Shown here in pieces: positions 5,729 to 12,927 of a DNA stretch of 13,043 nt (the stretch's first letter is position 1; each line of letters begins with the position of its first letter). Made by a program: the position numbers and the translations under genes. Below the pieces are notes generated by a model, which saw only the letters and a list, made by a program, of their open reading frames with translations, searched no databases and was not told where the DNA came from. This DNA is from an uncultured Treponema sp. (lineage in GTDB: Bacteria; Spirochaetota; Spirochaetia; Treponematales; Treponemataceae), in the NCBI GenBank assembly GCA_937891125.1, contig CALAEZ010000285.1, forward strand, positions 1 to 13,043. The letters are read 5' to 3'.

Positions 5729-5761
5729 AGCTCAAAAACGACAAGCAGTCATTTTTGATTC

Positions 5762-6505
5762 TTATGCCTCCGGATCAAAGTCGTCCGGATACTCAACTGT
5801 TGAGTACACGTTCTGAACGTCCTCGTCCTCTTCAAGGCGGTCAAGCAGTTTCTGTACCTTTGCTGCCGTATCCTTGTCTACAGCAGTATAAGCCATCGGA
5901 ACCATGTTCACGCCTGCTGACAGAGACTCGTAGCCTTTGCCCTGCAATGCTTCAAGAACGCCGTCAAATGCAGTCGGCTGTGTCGTAACAGTAATAACAC
6001 CGTCTTCGTTTACGATGTCATCTGCACCGGCTTCGAGAGCAACTTCCATCAGCTCATCTTCGCTTACTTTTTCTGCATCGTACTCGATAACACCCTTGCG
6101 CTCGAACATGCGGCTTACAGAACCAGAAGTACCGAGGTTTCCGTTTGTCTTGTTAAAGATGTTGCGAACGTTTGCTGCAGCGCGGTTCTTGTTATCGGTT
6201 AAAACTTCAACGAGAACGGCAACGCCACCAGCTGCATAGCCTTCGTATACAAGCTCTTCGTAGTTAGCCGCACCAGTTTCACCAGTGCCCTTTTTAATTG
6301 CGCGCTCAATATTGTCTTTCGGCATTGAAGCTGCACGTGCTTTAAGAATAGCAGTACGCAAGCGCGGGTTTGCATTCGGGTCACCGCCGCCCATCTTTGC
6401 AGCGATAGAAATTTCTTTGATAAATTTGGTGAAAAGCTGACCACGCTTTGCATCAGCAATACCCTTTGCATGTTTAATGGTTGACCATTTACTATGTCCT
6501 GACAT
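5762..6505 (-). CDS. yebC: YebC/TACO1 family protein
   Basis: A conserved cytoplasmic protein of 247 residues, the standard length. Family members have been described as DNA-binding regulators and more recently as ribosome-associated factors that help translate difficult sequences such as polyproline. The start MSGHSKWSTIKHAKGIADAKRGQLFTK is diagnostic. Also typical are GGGDPNANPRLR (39-50), MPKDNIERAIKKGTGE (61-76), YEGYAAGGVAVLVEVLTDNKNR (positions 87-108) and the ending DRLEEDEDVQNVYSTVEYPD. AGGAG (6514-6518) lies 8 nt before the ATG. It has its own promoter upstream and a terminator downstream, suggesting a largely monocistronic transcript with possible read-through into ruvC. Confidence 0.97.
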   Translation of the reverse strand: MSGHSKWSTIKHAKGIADAKRGQLFTKFIKEISIAAKMGGGDPNANPRLRTAILKARAASMPKDNIERAIKKGTGETGAANYEELVYEGYAAGGVAVLVEVLTDNKNRAAANVRNIFNKTNGNLGTSGSVSRMFERKGVIEYDAEKVSEDELMEVALEAGADDIVNEDGVITVTTQPTAFDGVLEALQGKGYESLSAGVNMVPMAYTAVDKDTAAKVQKLLDRLEEDEDVQNVYSTVEYPDDFDPEA

Positions 6506-6570
6506 TGGAAAAACTCCTAAAAATTAGAATACAAAAAGAATACGCGGCCTTATCCCGCTAGAAGTTGCTT

Positions 6571-6600
6571 ATCGTACCATAAAAAAAAGCGACAAGTCAA
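6571..6600 (-). promoter_or_regulatory. Sigma-70-type promoter for yebC
   Basis: On the minus strand, -35 TTGACT (6595-6600) and -10 TACGAT (6571-6576) are 18 nt apart with an extended TGG before the -10. The spacer contains eight T in a row. The predicted leader is about 60 nt. Confidence 0.6.
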
Positions 6601-6631
6601 CACACAGCCCGCAGCTTATAAAGCCTGCCGC
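6581..6631 (-). terminator. Possible terminator after the DUF2259 gene
   Basis: On the minus strand GCGGCAG (6625-6631) can pair with TTGTCGC (6589-6595, two G-U pairs), enclosing a small GCTT/AAGC hairpin, and is followed directly by eight T (6581-6588). The large loop makes it less certain than a simple hairpin. It overlaps the -35 and spacer of the yebC promoter. Confidence 0.35.
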
Positions 6632-6685
6632 GTATGTTCACCTGCCGCCCTTATCGAGTATACGTTCAAAAAAAACGTTGCTCTT

Positions 6686-7381
6686 TTACAAGGAAACAGT
6701 TTCAACCATGTAACGAATTGAGGTTCCCGCACTGTCAACAACAGTCTTTTCAACAACAAAAACAAGATTTCTGCCCGTTTTATCAGAGAAGATGCGGTCA
6801 ATTTTGTAGCCAGAAACACCCTTGCGCTTTGTTCCTGGATTTCCGACAACCGTTCTGCTGAGCACGCTGCCACTTTCCGTTTCCTTTGTCAGCGTGATAA
6901 AAAAAGAAGAGCGGCACGCAGCTCCTGCGCCGTCAACCGTTGGCGACAGCACAACGTGGTAATACACGGTCTGCTCCGATGAAGAGCCTTCAAAATCCTT
7001 AAAGCGGAAATCATTTTTGCTGTCATCGCCACGCACATATAAGAGATTTTCTGCATCGGCAGGCTTTGCATCGTATTTTTTGAGCGTCCATGACGCACGG
7101 CTTTTTAATTCTTCGAAAACCATTTTTCCGCTCTTTGCAGCAGTTGCCACCGCAGGCTGTGTACGGAAAATACCCCCCTGCACAAAATCGTTTTTTTCTA
7201 TATCGACAACATAGATTTCAGCATACCCCTGAAAATCAATGTCAGTTCTGCCATATTCGCCAAAAATATATGTTTTGCCATCAGCAGAAAGCCCCATATC
7301 GACGAATGCCGCCGCATCTCCGGCAAAGGAAAGCATTCCAGCCGCAAAAAGAGCTAATCCGCATAAAAGCTGTTTCTTCAT
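6686..7381 (-). CDS. DUF2259-type predicted secreted protein
   Basis: A 231-residue exported protein of unknown function that resembles the DUF2259 'predicted secreted protein' family, known in treponemes and some other bacteria. ATG 7381 was chosen because GGAGG (7387-7391) lies 5 nt upstream and the product then begins with a clean signal peptide: MKK, a hydrophobic core, and a signal peptidase I site near AGDAAA-F (about residue 25). There is no lipobox. After the signal come AAFVDMGLSADGKTYIFGEYG and AEIYVVDIEKNDFVQGGIF, the family's hallmark blocks. The rest is beta-rich. It is probably periplasmic. It is divergently transcribed from the membrane protein at 7471. Confidence 0.75.
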   Translation of the reverse strand: MKKQLLCGLALFAAGMLSFAGDAAAFVDMGLSADGKTYIFGEYGRTDIDFQGYAEIYVVDIEKNDFVQGGIFRTQPAVATAAKSGKMVFEELKSRASWTLKKYDAKPADAENLLYVRGDDSKNDFRFKDFEGSSSEQTVYYHVVLSPTVDGAGAACRSSFFITLTKETESGSVLSRTVVGNPGTKRKGVSGYKIDRIFSDKTGRNLVFVVEKTVVDSAGTSIRYMVETVSL

Positions 7382-7420
7382 AAAAACCTCCGCGAAATAC
7401 GAGTCTTTATTATTTTCGGC

Positions 7421-7426
7421 ATTATA
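7421..7426 (-). promoter_or_regulatory. Perfect -10 element for the DUF2259 gene
   Basis: TATAAT on the minus strand, 39 nt before the start codon. No convincing -35 lies 16-18 nt upstream, so the promoter may need an activator or be weak. Confidence 0.4.
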
Positions 7427-7435
7427 GTACAAGTC

Positions 7436-7464
7436 TTTACAGATTTCTTTGTTGCGATTATGAT
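7436..7464 (+). promoter_or_regulatory. Strong promoter for the plus-strand membrane protein
   Basis: -35 TTTACA (7436-7441, 5/6) and -10 TATGAT (7459-7464, 5/6) are 17 nt apart. The expected transcription start, about 7 nt beyond the -10, is at or next to GTG 7471, so the message may be leaderless. Confidence 0.65.
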
Positions 7465-7470
7465 TTTGCC

Positions 7471-8295
7471 GTGACCTTAAAATTACGAAATAATCTGATT
7501 CTGCTTTTATTTGCTGTTTCTCTGTGCTGCATTCTTGTTGCCGCTGCCATTTTTTTAGTCGCCGTAGCACAGCACGCCATTACCCCGCCACCAGCACATC
7601 GTATTCCTGCATTTTTGAATCATCTCGCCTTTGCGCGCTATCATTTTGTGGCTACCATGCTTTCAATAACGGTGCTGGTATTGTACGTTCCGACAACGCT
7701 TTTTGTGATGTACCGTGCGTTTGAAAACACGCAGACGAGCGAAATTATCTTTTTTTCCGGCTTTCTTATTAGCTGCCTGTGCGAAGGCTCGCGGATTTTA
7801 CTGCCACTGTTCGGGCTCGGCGCAAGTTTTTCACAGCTCCAGTTTTTCTGCGGGCGCATTCTGCTTATTGGGCGAATTTTAGCGCCGTTGAGCCTACTCG
7901 CAGCAGCAATCTTGAGCGACATTGACCAACGCCAGGATATAGAGCGCAATTTTATGATTTTAATAGCGGTTTCAACCATGTTTGCACTTGTCATTCCGCT
8001 TAATACAACAGAGTTTACATCGTCCTGCACTATTCATTGGGGTTTTTCGCGCCTGATTACCATTGTAAAAACGTTCTTTGCACTAACCGCCATTCTTTCG
8101 TTTCTCTTTGGCGGCCTTCGGCATGACTCAAAGGAGCTAAAAATGGTGGCGTTGGCAGCCACATTTCTTTTGTTTGGCTACCAGCTGCTTGCAATATCTG
8201 ACAACTTTGTCTTTTTAGCCGTAGGCACTGCTTTTCTTGTAAGCGGCACCTATCTGCTGCTTTTAAATCTGCATAAACTCTACATGTGGAAATAA
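7471..8295 (+). CDS. Integral membrane protein of unknown function (about 8 TM helices)
   Basis: Not recognised as a named family. The 274 residues are strongly hydrophobic, with likely membrane helices near 8-33, 59-82, 92-115, 126-148, 160-177, 193-214, 223-243 and 246-267. The pattern YRAFENTQTSEIIFFSGFLISCLCEGSRILLPLFGL (positions 81-116) recalls the membrane sensor modules of spirochaetal signalling proteins, but no kinase, cyclase or other output domain follows. The start is GTG with no Shine-Dalgarno; the promoter position supports a leaderless GTG. An overlapping five-codon frame (ATG 7460, stop at the GTGA) is probably chance. It faces the kinase-like gene tail to tail with a 17-nt gap and no clear terminator. 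Confidence 0.7.
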   Translation: MTLKLRNNLILLLFAVSLCCILVAAAIFLVAVAQHAITPPPAHRIPAFLNHLAFARYHFVATMLSITVLVLYVPTTLFVMYRAFENTQTSEIIFFSGFLISCLCEGSRILLPLFGLGASFSQLQFFCGRILLIGRILAPLSLLAAAILSDIDQRQDIERNFMILIAVSTMFALVIPLNTTEFTSSCTIHWGFSRLITIVKTFFALTAILSFLFGGLRHDSKELKMVALAATFLLFGYQLLAISDNFVFLAVGTAFLVSGTYLLLLNLHKLYMWK

Positions 8296-8312
8296 AGAAA
8301 AGTACTGCAAGT

Positions 8313-8939
8313 TTAGAGCTTCGCTAAGTACTGCGTTAGTCCGCCTAAAAAAACAGGTATTAAAAGATTGTCATAATCCTTAAGTGGCAAAAGCTCTATA
8401 CACATGCCAGCTCCCGCAATAACAAGCGAAAGCGCCGTATCAGCACAGACAAAAAAGGTAACGCAAAAAATCGCAAGAAAGCAGGCAAGACTTCCCGCTG
8501 CCGTTTTTCCATGCGTAAAGGGAACAACCGCGTGCCCGAGCGATTTTCCAGCAAGGCTTGCAAGCCCATCACCAAAGGCAAGCGCAAGAATTCCCACCTG
8601 AGCGGCGCGCTCCTTCCAGAACAGTGCGGTCAGCACAATACCAGCAACAAGCGTAACCGGCCCAAGCACAAAGCGATTTTCGTCACGCTTACGCGCCGCT
8701 GCAGCGGTAACTGCCGAAACAAGCGGCACGTCTGTTCCGCGTATACGAAGCGATTCAGCAACAACGTAAAAACAGCCGGCACCGCACAAAAGGGCGACGG
8801 TTAGCGCATACGAAAAATGTAAAAAAAGCGGCACGAACGCCGTGCACATGTGGATAGATTTTCTGAACAATTCTTTGCGAAAATCGATGAGGTGTTTTTT
8901 TAGTTCAATACCGATTTTTGCGCAAAAGATTTGTTTCAT
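8313..8939 (-). CDS. Dolichol kinase / CTP-dependent diacylglycerol kinase-like membrane protein
   Basis: A 208-residue membrane protein resembling the SEC59/DGK1 (CTP-dependent polyprenol or diacylglycerol kinase) and phosphatidate cytidylyltransferase-like group, which phosphorylate lipid alcohols at the membrane. Family-like marks are the early ELFRKSIHM (23-31), then RFVLGPVTLVAG, the acidic LAFGDGLASLAGKSLG (120-135), HGKTAAGS (143-150) and the ending ELLPLKDYDNLLIP (182-195). About six hydrophobic segments separate them. The start ATG overlaps the stop of the upstream FlcA-like gene as ATGA, so it is translationally coupled. The substrate cannot be told from sequence; a link with lipid or glycan carrier recycling is inference. 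Confidence 0.75.
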   Translation of the reverse strand: MKQIFCAKIGIELKKHLIDFRKELFRKSIHMCTAFVPLFLHFSYALTVALLCGAGCFYVVAESLRIRGTDVPLVSAVTAAAARKRDENRFVLGPVTLVAGIVLTALFWKERAAQVGILALAFGDGLASLAGKSLGHAVVPFTHGKTAAGSLACFLAIFCVTFFVCADTALSLVIAGAGMCIELLPLKDYDNLLIPVFLGGLTQYLAKL

Positions 8940-11900
8940 TTTAACTCCTGATCGTTATAAAGCACGCGTGCAATGTCGGTGTAGATAGCCGGCTCAAAAT
9001 CGGGGAGCGGATGCATCATGTACTTAGAATTCTGCGCAGCAAGATTGCTGCCAGGAAGCCGAAGCATGGTTTTGGGATTGCGGGTCAGCGCATCCCAGGC
9101 ACGCATGGAGTCAGAAAGGCGCACGGTCGCCTGCGCATTCAGATTGCTGTTGCCCGTCTGGCGCGCTAAGCGGAAGAGTGTTACCCCAAGGTTGTTGCAG
9201 GCCTTGACGTACAAGTCAACAAGTTTTGTGTCGTCAGCATCCAGCTGGGGAAGCAGACGCTCACGGCGTGCGCGCTCAATATCCAGGCGCGAAATTAAAT
9301 CGGTGTAGTAGCCTTGCGCCGCAAAGTTGTCGCCATTTATCGACAGCGTATTTGCAAGCGCTAAAAGCAGATTAGGATCTGACGGCAGCCGCTCTGAAGC
9401 AGAAATGAACGACGAAAGCGCCGTGTCATAGTCTTTCTGTGCATACTGAATTGCGCCAACGCGATAGATAAGTGACGGCGTATCATTTTTATACGTAATT
9501 GCCTGCTGGTAATTATACAGCGCGCTATCCATGTCGCCACTGATAAAGTAGTCAATGTCACCCATGTCGGCAAACAGCTTACCAGTGCTTTCGTTACCCG
9601 CAAGACCAGCGCGCTTATGTTCGTCCTTAAACACGGTAATACCGCGCGTATACGCCGTCTGCGCCTTTAAGTATTCGTGGTCGTTTACATACAGCTCACC
9701 AAGCTGGCGCGCGGCGTCAATTTCTTTGTACACGGTGCGTCGCGTGCGAACAGGCGCCTTGTCAAACAAATCAAGCGACAGCTCTAACTGGCGCTGCGCC
9801 ACCGTAAAATTGCTGTTTTCAACGTAATAGCGCGCCAAATTGTAATGAGCAACAGCGTTTTCTGGCGCTAAGCGAACCGCCGTCTGCAGCATATCAAGCA
9901 CGTCCTCAATCGAACTCCGCAGGTATTCGTCAGATTTGCTTAACGGGCCATACAATTTATCAAGCAGGTAGCCGCTTAACTCCGTCCAGTCGTCGGCGCC
10001 TAATGCAGACTTATTCTTACTGGCGTAAAAAAGATTTTTCAGCTCCAACACATTGCGCAGGCGGTCGGTGCGAATAAAGTAGCGCATCATGCGTGACAGG
10101 TACAAATCGGTGCCACCGTACAGCTGAATCAACGTTGCATACTGAGTACGGGCAGCTTCGTATTTTTCGCTGTCAGAATCTGCCCACTCTAAGAAGATGT
10201 CGCCTAAGAGCAAAATGCCGTCAGCATCATTGACGTGATAATCAAGCACCTCGCGGCGGACAATTTCTTCTGCCCGCGGGTAGTTTGCCCGATCGTACAA
10301 TTCCATTTCTGCATACTCTAGCCCCGCATACTTATCATGCTTAAAGCTTTTAAGCGTCCGATTGTACATGGCAGCAGCGCGCTCATACTGCTTGTGCTCA
10401 CGGTAGCCGCGGGCATACGTAAAGAACCATTTTTTTACCGACCGGTAGCTCACTGCCTCGTTAAATTTCAGCTCTGACTGTGCATACTCGTTATTTGAAA
10501 GCAGCGTGTAGCCCTGCTTGTATAAGGACGCTGCCTTTGCCGGCTTATAGATAAACTGGTGCCCCGCGCGGAATAAGCCATAGCAGACAAACATGAGCAG
10601 CACGCAGGCGATAGCGCCCGGCAAAATGCGGTTTTTAAGCTGGTACTGGAACGACTGCTTGTAGGCTTCGTATTCGGCAACAGAACGGCGTTCAAAATCA
10701 CGCGGAATGTTTATCGTAATATCAAGCAGCTTCTCTAGATGACCTGCAAGCGAACGCGCGGGCGTTTTTTTGAGCACCTTTTCGATTACTTCAAAAACAG
10801 CGTCCTCGGTAAACTCATCCTTTGCGATAAAATCTTCTACGATAATGCGCAGATTAAGCGGATAACGCTCAAGATTCTTCTTAAATTGCGCAAACTCTTC
10901 TTCGGTAAGTGAATTACGCGGCTTTGCCTGATCTGCCTTTGAAAAATCAGGACTGTCGACCTTCTTTGGCGTAAGCTGCGCAACGTCTGTATCAGAAAAA
11001 CCAGGAATTTCAAAATCGGTAGCCAACTCAAAGTCATCGCCGCTACCAGTTACGGGAAAATCCTTGGCAATATTTGCAAAAATGTCGCCCGAACCATTCG
11101 AGTCACTGCCGCTAGAGGACTCCTTTGAAAAATCAAGTCCGTCTATTGCCGAAGTGTCAAAGGTTTCAATGTCGTCGCTAGGAGGAATTTTATCTGCTGA
11201 CGGAGGAGCTATAGGCGCTTCATCTGCAGCGTCATTTGGCGCTACGTCATTTTGCGCTACGTCATTTGGCGCAGAATGTTCCTGTTCAAGCCCCTGCATA
11301 AGCGCGTCAACAGAGGGAAGCTCCACGTTGTCACTAAACATGGTTGCGTCAAGATTGCCAAGCCCGTCTACGTCAAAGTTGTCAGGAGAAGCAGCTTCTC
11401 CGTCTTGCACGTCTGCTGCGACTTCTGGCTCGGTAAATGCGGCTTCAGATGCATCAAGCGCATCTGAAGTCGCAGTGTCGGTAGCGTCTTCAGCTAAAGC
11501 TGCCTCCCGTGTGGCAGACTCTGGAGTAGCCGGCTCTGCGGGAGCTTCGGCAAGCGAAGGCTCGGCGGTCTCGGGAGAAGCGGATTCAGTGGGAGCGGGT
11601 GTCTCAGCGCTAAGCGCATCTAACGAAAGGTCGTCTGCTGCTGCAGAGCCGTCGGGCATATCAAGTGACGAAAGCAGATTGTCTATATCAAGGTCGGCGG
11701 CATCTCCTACAGCAGCAGGCTGTGGCGCTGCGTGCAAAGCGTCACTTTCAAGCCCAGCGCTCGCGGCAGGCTCAAACGGCTCGGTAAGCGCAGAAAGGTC
11801 ATCGACGCCATCAAAAGCTGCATCCGCATCGGGCTCGTCGGAAGCGACAGTACGCTCATCGGAAGCGGGCGCTGCGAGCGGCTCGCTAGGCATAGATAAG

Positions 11901-12832
11901 CCGTCGAGCGCGTCGTCAAGCGTGTCGCCTGCCGCCACCGCAGACGCATCTGCTTCATCGTCAGCGCCAATGGTGTCGAGCACCGTCTGCATGTCAGGAA
12001 TTTCGTCTAAGCCTGCCGCAGTCGCCTCAGATGCCTGTATGTCGTCAAACTGAGGAAGATTAGGCATTTCTGCAAGCTTGGAAAGCTCGGTTGCGTCAGC
12101 AGGAATTTCCGGCATGTCGTCAGGAAGAGCGTCAAGCGAGCCGAGTGCGTCGTCGGTAGCCGCTGCATCTGCTGAAAGCGCCTCGTCAAATGCTTCGGGC
12201 GCAGTAAAGTCAGTCATTTCGGCAGGCGCTGCCGTCTCAGGCGTAGCGGGGGCGGCAGGTTCATTCGCCTGCGACAGCTCACGCGGCTCTATCTCAAGCA
12301 CATTCGGCTCTGCAAGCTCCGCCACTTCTGGCTCGGCCGCAGCTCCTTCCGCAGGCTCTGCTGGCGCTGGCTCAGAGTCGAGAGAGCCTAAGAGCGCATC
12401 TAAGTCCATGTCTTCAAGCGGCGTTTCTTTTTCTGCTTCTGGCGGAAGCACATCGGTTTCAAAATCTGATAAATCGGGAAGCTCACCCGCATCATCGGTT
12501 TGTGGCGTAAAAAGCTCATCAAAATTGGGAGTACCTAACGGTGCGCTCTCAGGGCTTACCTCATCGCCAAGCACGGGAACGGAGTCTGCTGTCTCGGGAA
12601 CGAGGTCATCAAACGGGGAAGTACTTTCTGCCGCCTCAAGGTCAAGCACGTCGTCAGAAGTCTTTTCTGTCGGTAGACCTAAGACAAAATCCTGCGAATC
12701 ATCTTCCTCTGAGATCCCCTGCGGAAGCGGAACGACAACAGGCTTTTCACCACGCTGTTTGCGGATTTCAATTTCATTACCGAGGTTTTCTATATCTTTG
12801 CTAAAACTTTGCAGCTGTTTTAATCCGGGCAT
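8936..12832 (-). CDS. FlcA-like flagellar collar protein: acidic tail, one TM helix, TPR domain
   Basis: A 1298-residue protein that resembles FlcA-type periplasmic flagellar collar proteins of spirochaetes, which build the collar around the periplasmic motor and support stator assembly (known from Borrelia). A basic, possibly amphipathic start (1-30) is followed by a disordered Asp/Glu/Ala/Pro-rich tail (about 40-637) with no Cys. A helical cytoplasmic domain (638-734, LTEEEFAQFKKNLERYPLNLR) precedes a single membrane helix (about 737-757, LPGAIACVLLMFVCYGLF). About ten TPR-like helix pairs follow (770-1250), expected to face the periplasm. There is no cleavable signal peptide. The tail repeats short motifs such as LDALLGSLD (144-152) and IDNLLSSLD (383-391). 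ATG 12832 has only a close, weak AAGGGA site. The exact collar paralogue is uncertain. Confidence 0.7.
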   Translation of the reverse strand: MPGLKQLQSFSKDIENLGNEIEIRKQRGEKPVVVPLPQGISEEDDSQDFVLGLPTEKTSDDVLDLEAAESTSPFDDLVPETADSVPVLGDEVSPESAPLGTPNFDELFTPQTDDAGELPDLSDFETDVLPPEAEKETPLEDMDLDALLGSLDSEPAPAEPAEGAAAEPEVAELAEPNVLEIEPRELSQANEPAAPATPETAAPAEMTDFTAPEAFDEALSADAAATDDALGSLDALPDDMPEIPADATELSKLAEMPNLPQFDDIQASEATAAGLDEIPDMQTVLDTIGADDEADASAVAAGDTLDDALDGLSMPSEPLAAPASDERTVASDEPDADAAFDGVDDLSALTEPFEPAASAGLESDALHAAPQPAAVGDAADLDIDNLLSSLDMPDGSAAADDLSLDALSAETPAPTESASPETAEPSLAEAPAEPATPESATREAALAEDATDTATSDALDASEAAFTEPEVAADVQDGEAASPDNFDVDGLGNLDATMFSDNVELPSVDALMQGLEQEHSAPNDVAQNDVAPNDAADEAPIAPPSADKIPPSDDIETFDTSAIDGLDFSKESSSGSDSNGSGDIFANIAKDFPVTGSGDDFELATDFEIPGFSDTDVAQLTPKKVDSPDFSKADQAKPRNSLTEEEFAQFKKNLERYPLNLRIIVEDFIAKDEFTEDAVFEVIEKVLKKTPARSLAGHLEKLLDITINIPRDFERRSVAEYEAYKQSFQYQLKNRILPGAIACVLLMFVCYGLFRAGHQFIYKPAKAASLYKQGYTLLSNNEYAQSELKFNEAVSYRSVKKWFFTYARGYREHKQYERAAAMYNRTLKSFKHDKYAGLEYAEMELYDRANYPRAEEIVRREVLDYHVNDADGILLLGDIFLEWADSDSEKYEAARTQYATLIQLYGGTDLYLSRMMRYFIRTDRLRNVLELKNLFYASKNKSALGADDWTELSGYLLDKLYGPLSKSDEYLRSSIEDVLDMLQTAVRLAPENAVAHYNLARYYVENSNFTVAQRQLELSLDLFDKAPVRTRRTVYKEIDAARQLGELYVNDHEYLKAQTAYTRGITVFKDEHKRAGLAGNESTGKLFADMGDIDYFISGDMDSALYNYQQAITYKNDTPSLIYRVGAIQYAQKDYDTALSSFISASERLPSDPNLLLALANTLSINGDNFAAQGYYTDLISRLDIERARRERLLPQLDADDTKLVDLYVKACNNLGVTLFRLARQTGNSNLNAQATVRLSDSMRAWDALTRNPKTMLRLPGSNLAAQNSKYMMHPLPDFEPAIYTDIARVLYNDQELK
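11231..11275. repeat. 15-bp tandem repeat, three copies, in the FlcA-like tail
   Basis: The units GTCATTTGGCGCTAC, GTCATTTTGCGCTAC and GTCATTTGGCGCAGA follow one another without gaps. On the coding (minus) strand they give the five-residue repeat NDVAP/NDVAQ (about residues 523-537). Changes in copy number would stay in frame. Confidence 0.85.
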
Positions 12833-12858
12833 TCCCTTTCGTTACTCCACACCGTTTT

Positions 12859-12894
12859 GTAAGACAATAGCACAAATGTAATCTTTTGTCTTAC
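12859..12894 (-). promoter_or_regulatory. Promoter with dyad operator upstream of the FlcA-like gene
   Basis: GTAAGACAA (12859-12867) is perfectly complementary to TTGTCTTAC (12886-12894). On the minus strand one arm covers a -35-like AAGACA (12887-12892) and the other overlaps a -10-like TATTGT (12864-12869), 17 nt apart with an extended TGC before the -10. The arms over both promoter boxes suggest a repressor site. Hexamer matches are 4/6 each. Confidence 0.45.
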
Positions 12895-12899
12895 TTCTA

Positions 12900-12927
12900 G
12901 ATTCGGCATTTTAAGAATATCGCTTTA
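12900..12927 (-). promoter_or_regulatory. Possible sigma-28 (FliA)-like promoter
   Basis: On the minus strand TAAA (12924-12927) is followed after 16 nt by GCCGAATC (12900-12907). The flagellar sigma-28 consensus is TAAA, 15 nt, GCCGATAA. The match is partial and the spacing is one base long. It is mentioned because the downstream gene looks flagellar. Confidence 0.25.

Noticed and set aside
6662..6679. ACGTT...AACGT hairpin with T-rich loop as terminator of the DUF2259 gene
   Set aside because: The T run is inside the loop rather than after the stem, and the stem is only five base pairs.
7382..7570. 63-residue N-terminal extension of the DUF2259 protein
   Set aside because: It would bury the signal peptide and cross the promoter region. 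ATG 7381 has GGAGG at the right distance.
8300..8334. Direct repeat AAGTACTGC at 8300-8308 and 8326-8334
   Set aside because: It is only 9 bp in a short convergent junction, with no sign of an insertion or duplication between the copies.
11064..12053. Plus-strand 329-residue open frame
   Set aside because: It is antisense to the Asp/Glu/Ala-rich tail of the FlcA-like gene. The Ser/Ala-rich translation is a composition shadow.
12078..12881. Plus-strand 267-residue Ser/Ala/Gly-rich open frame
   Set aside because: It has the same antisense origin as the frame at 11064-12053, with no domain and no plausible ribosome site.
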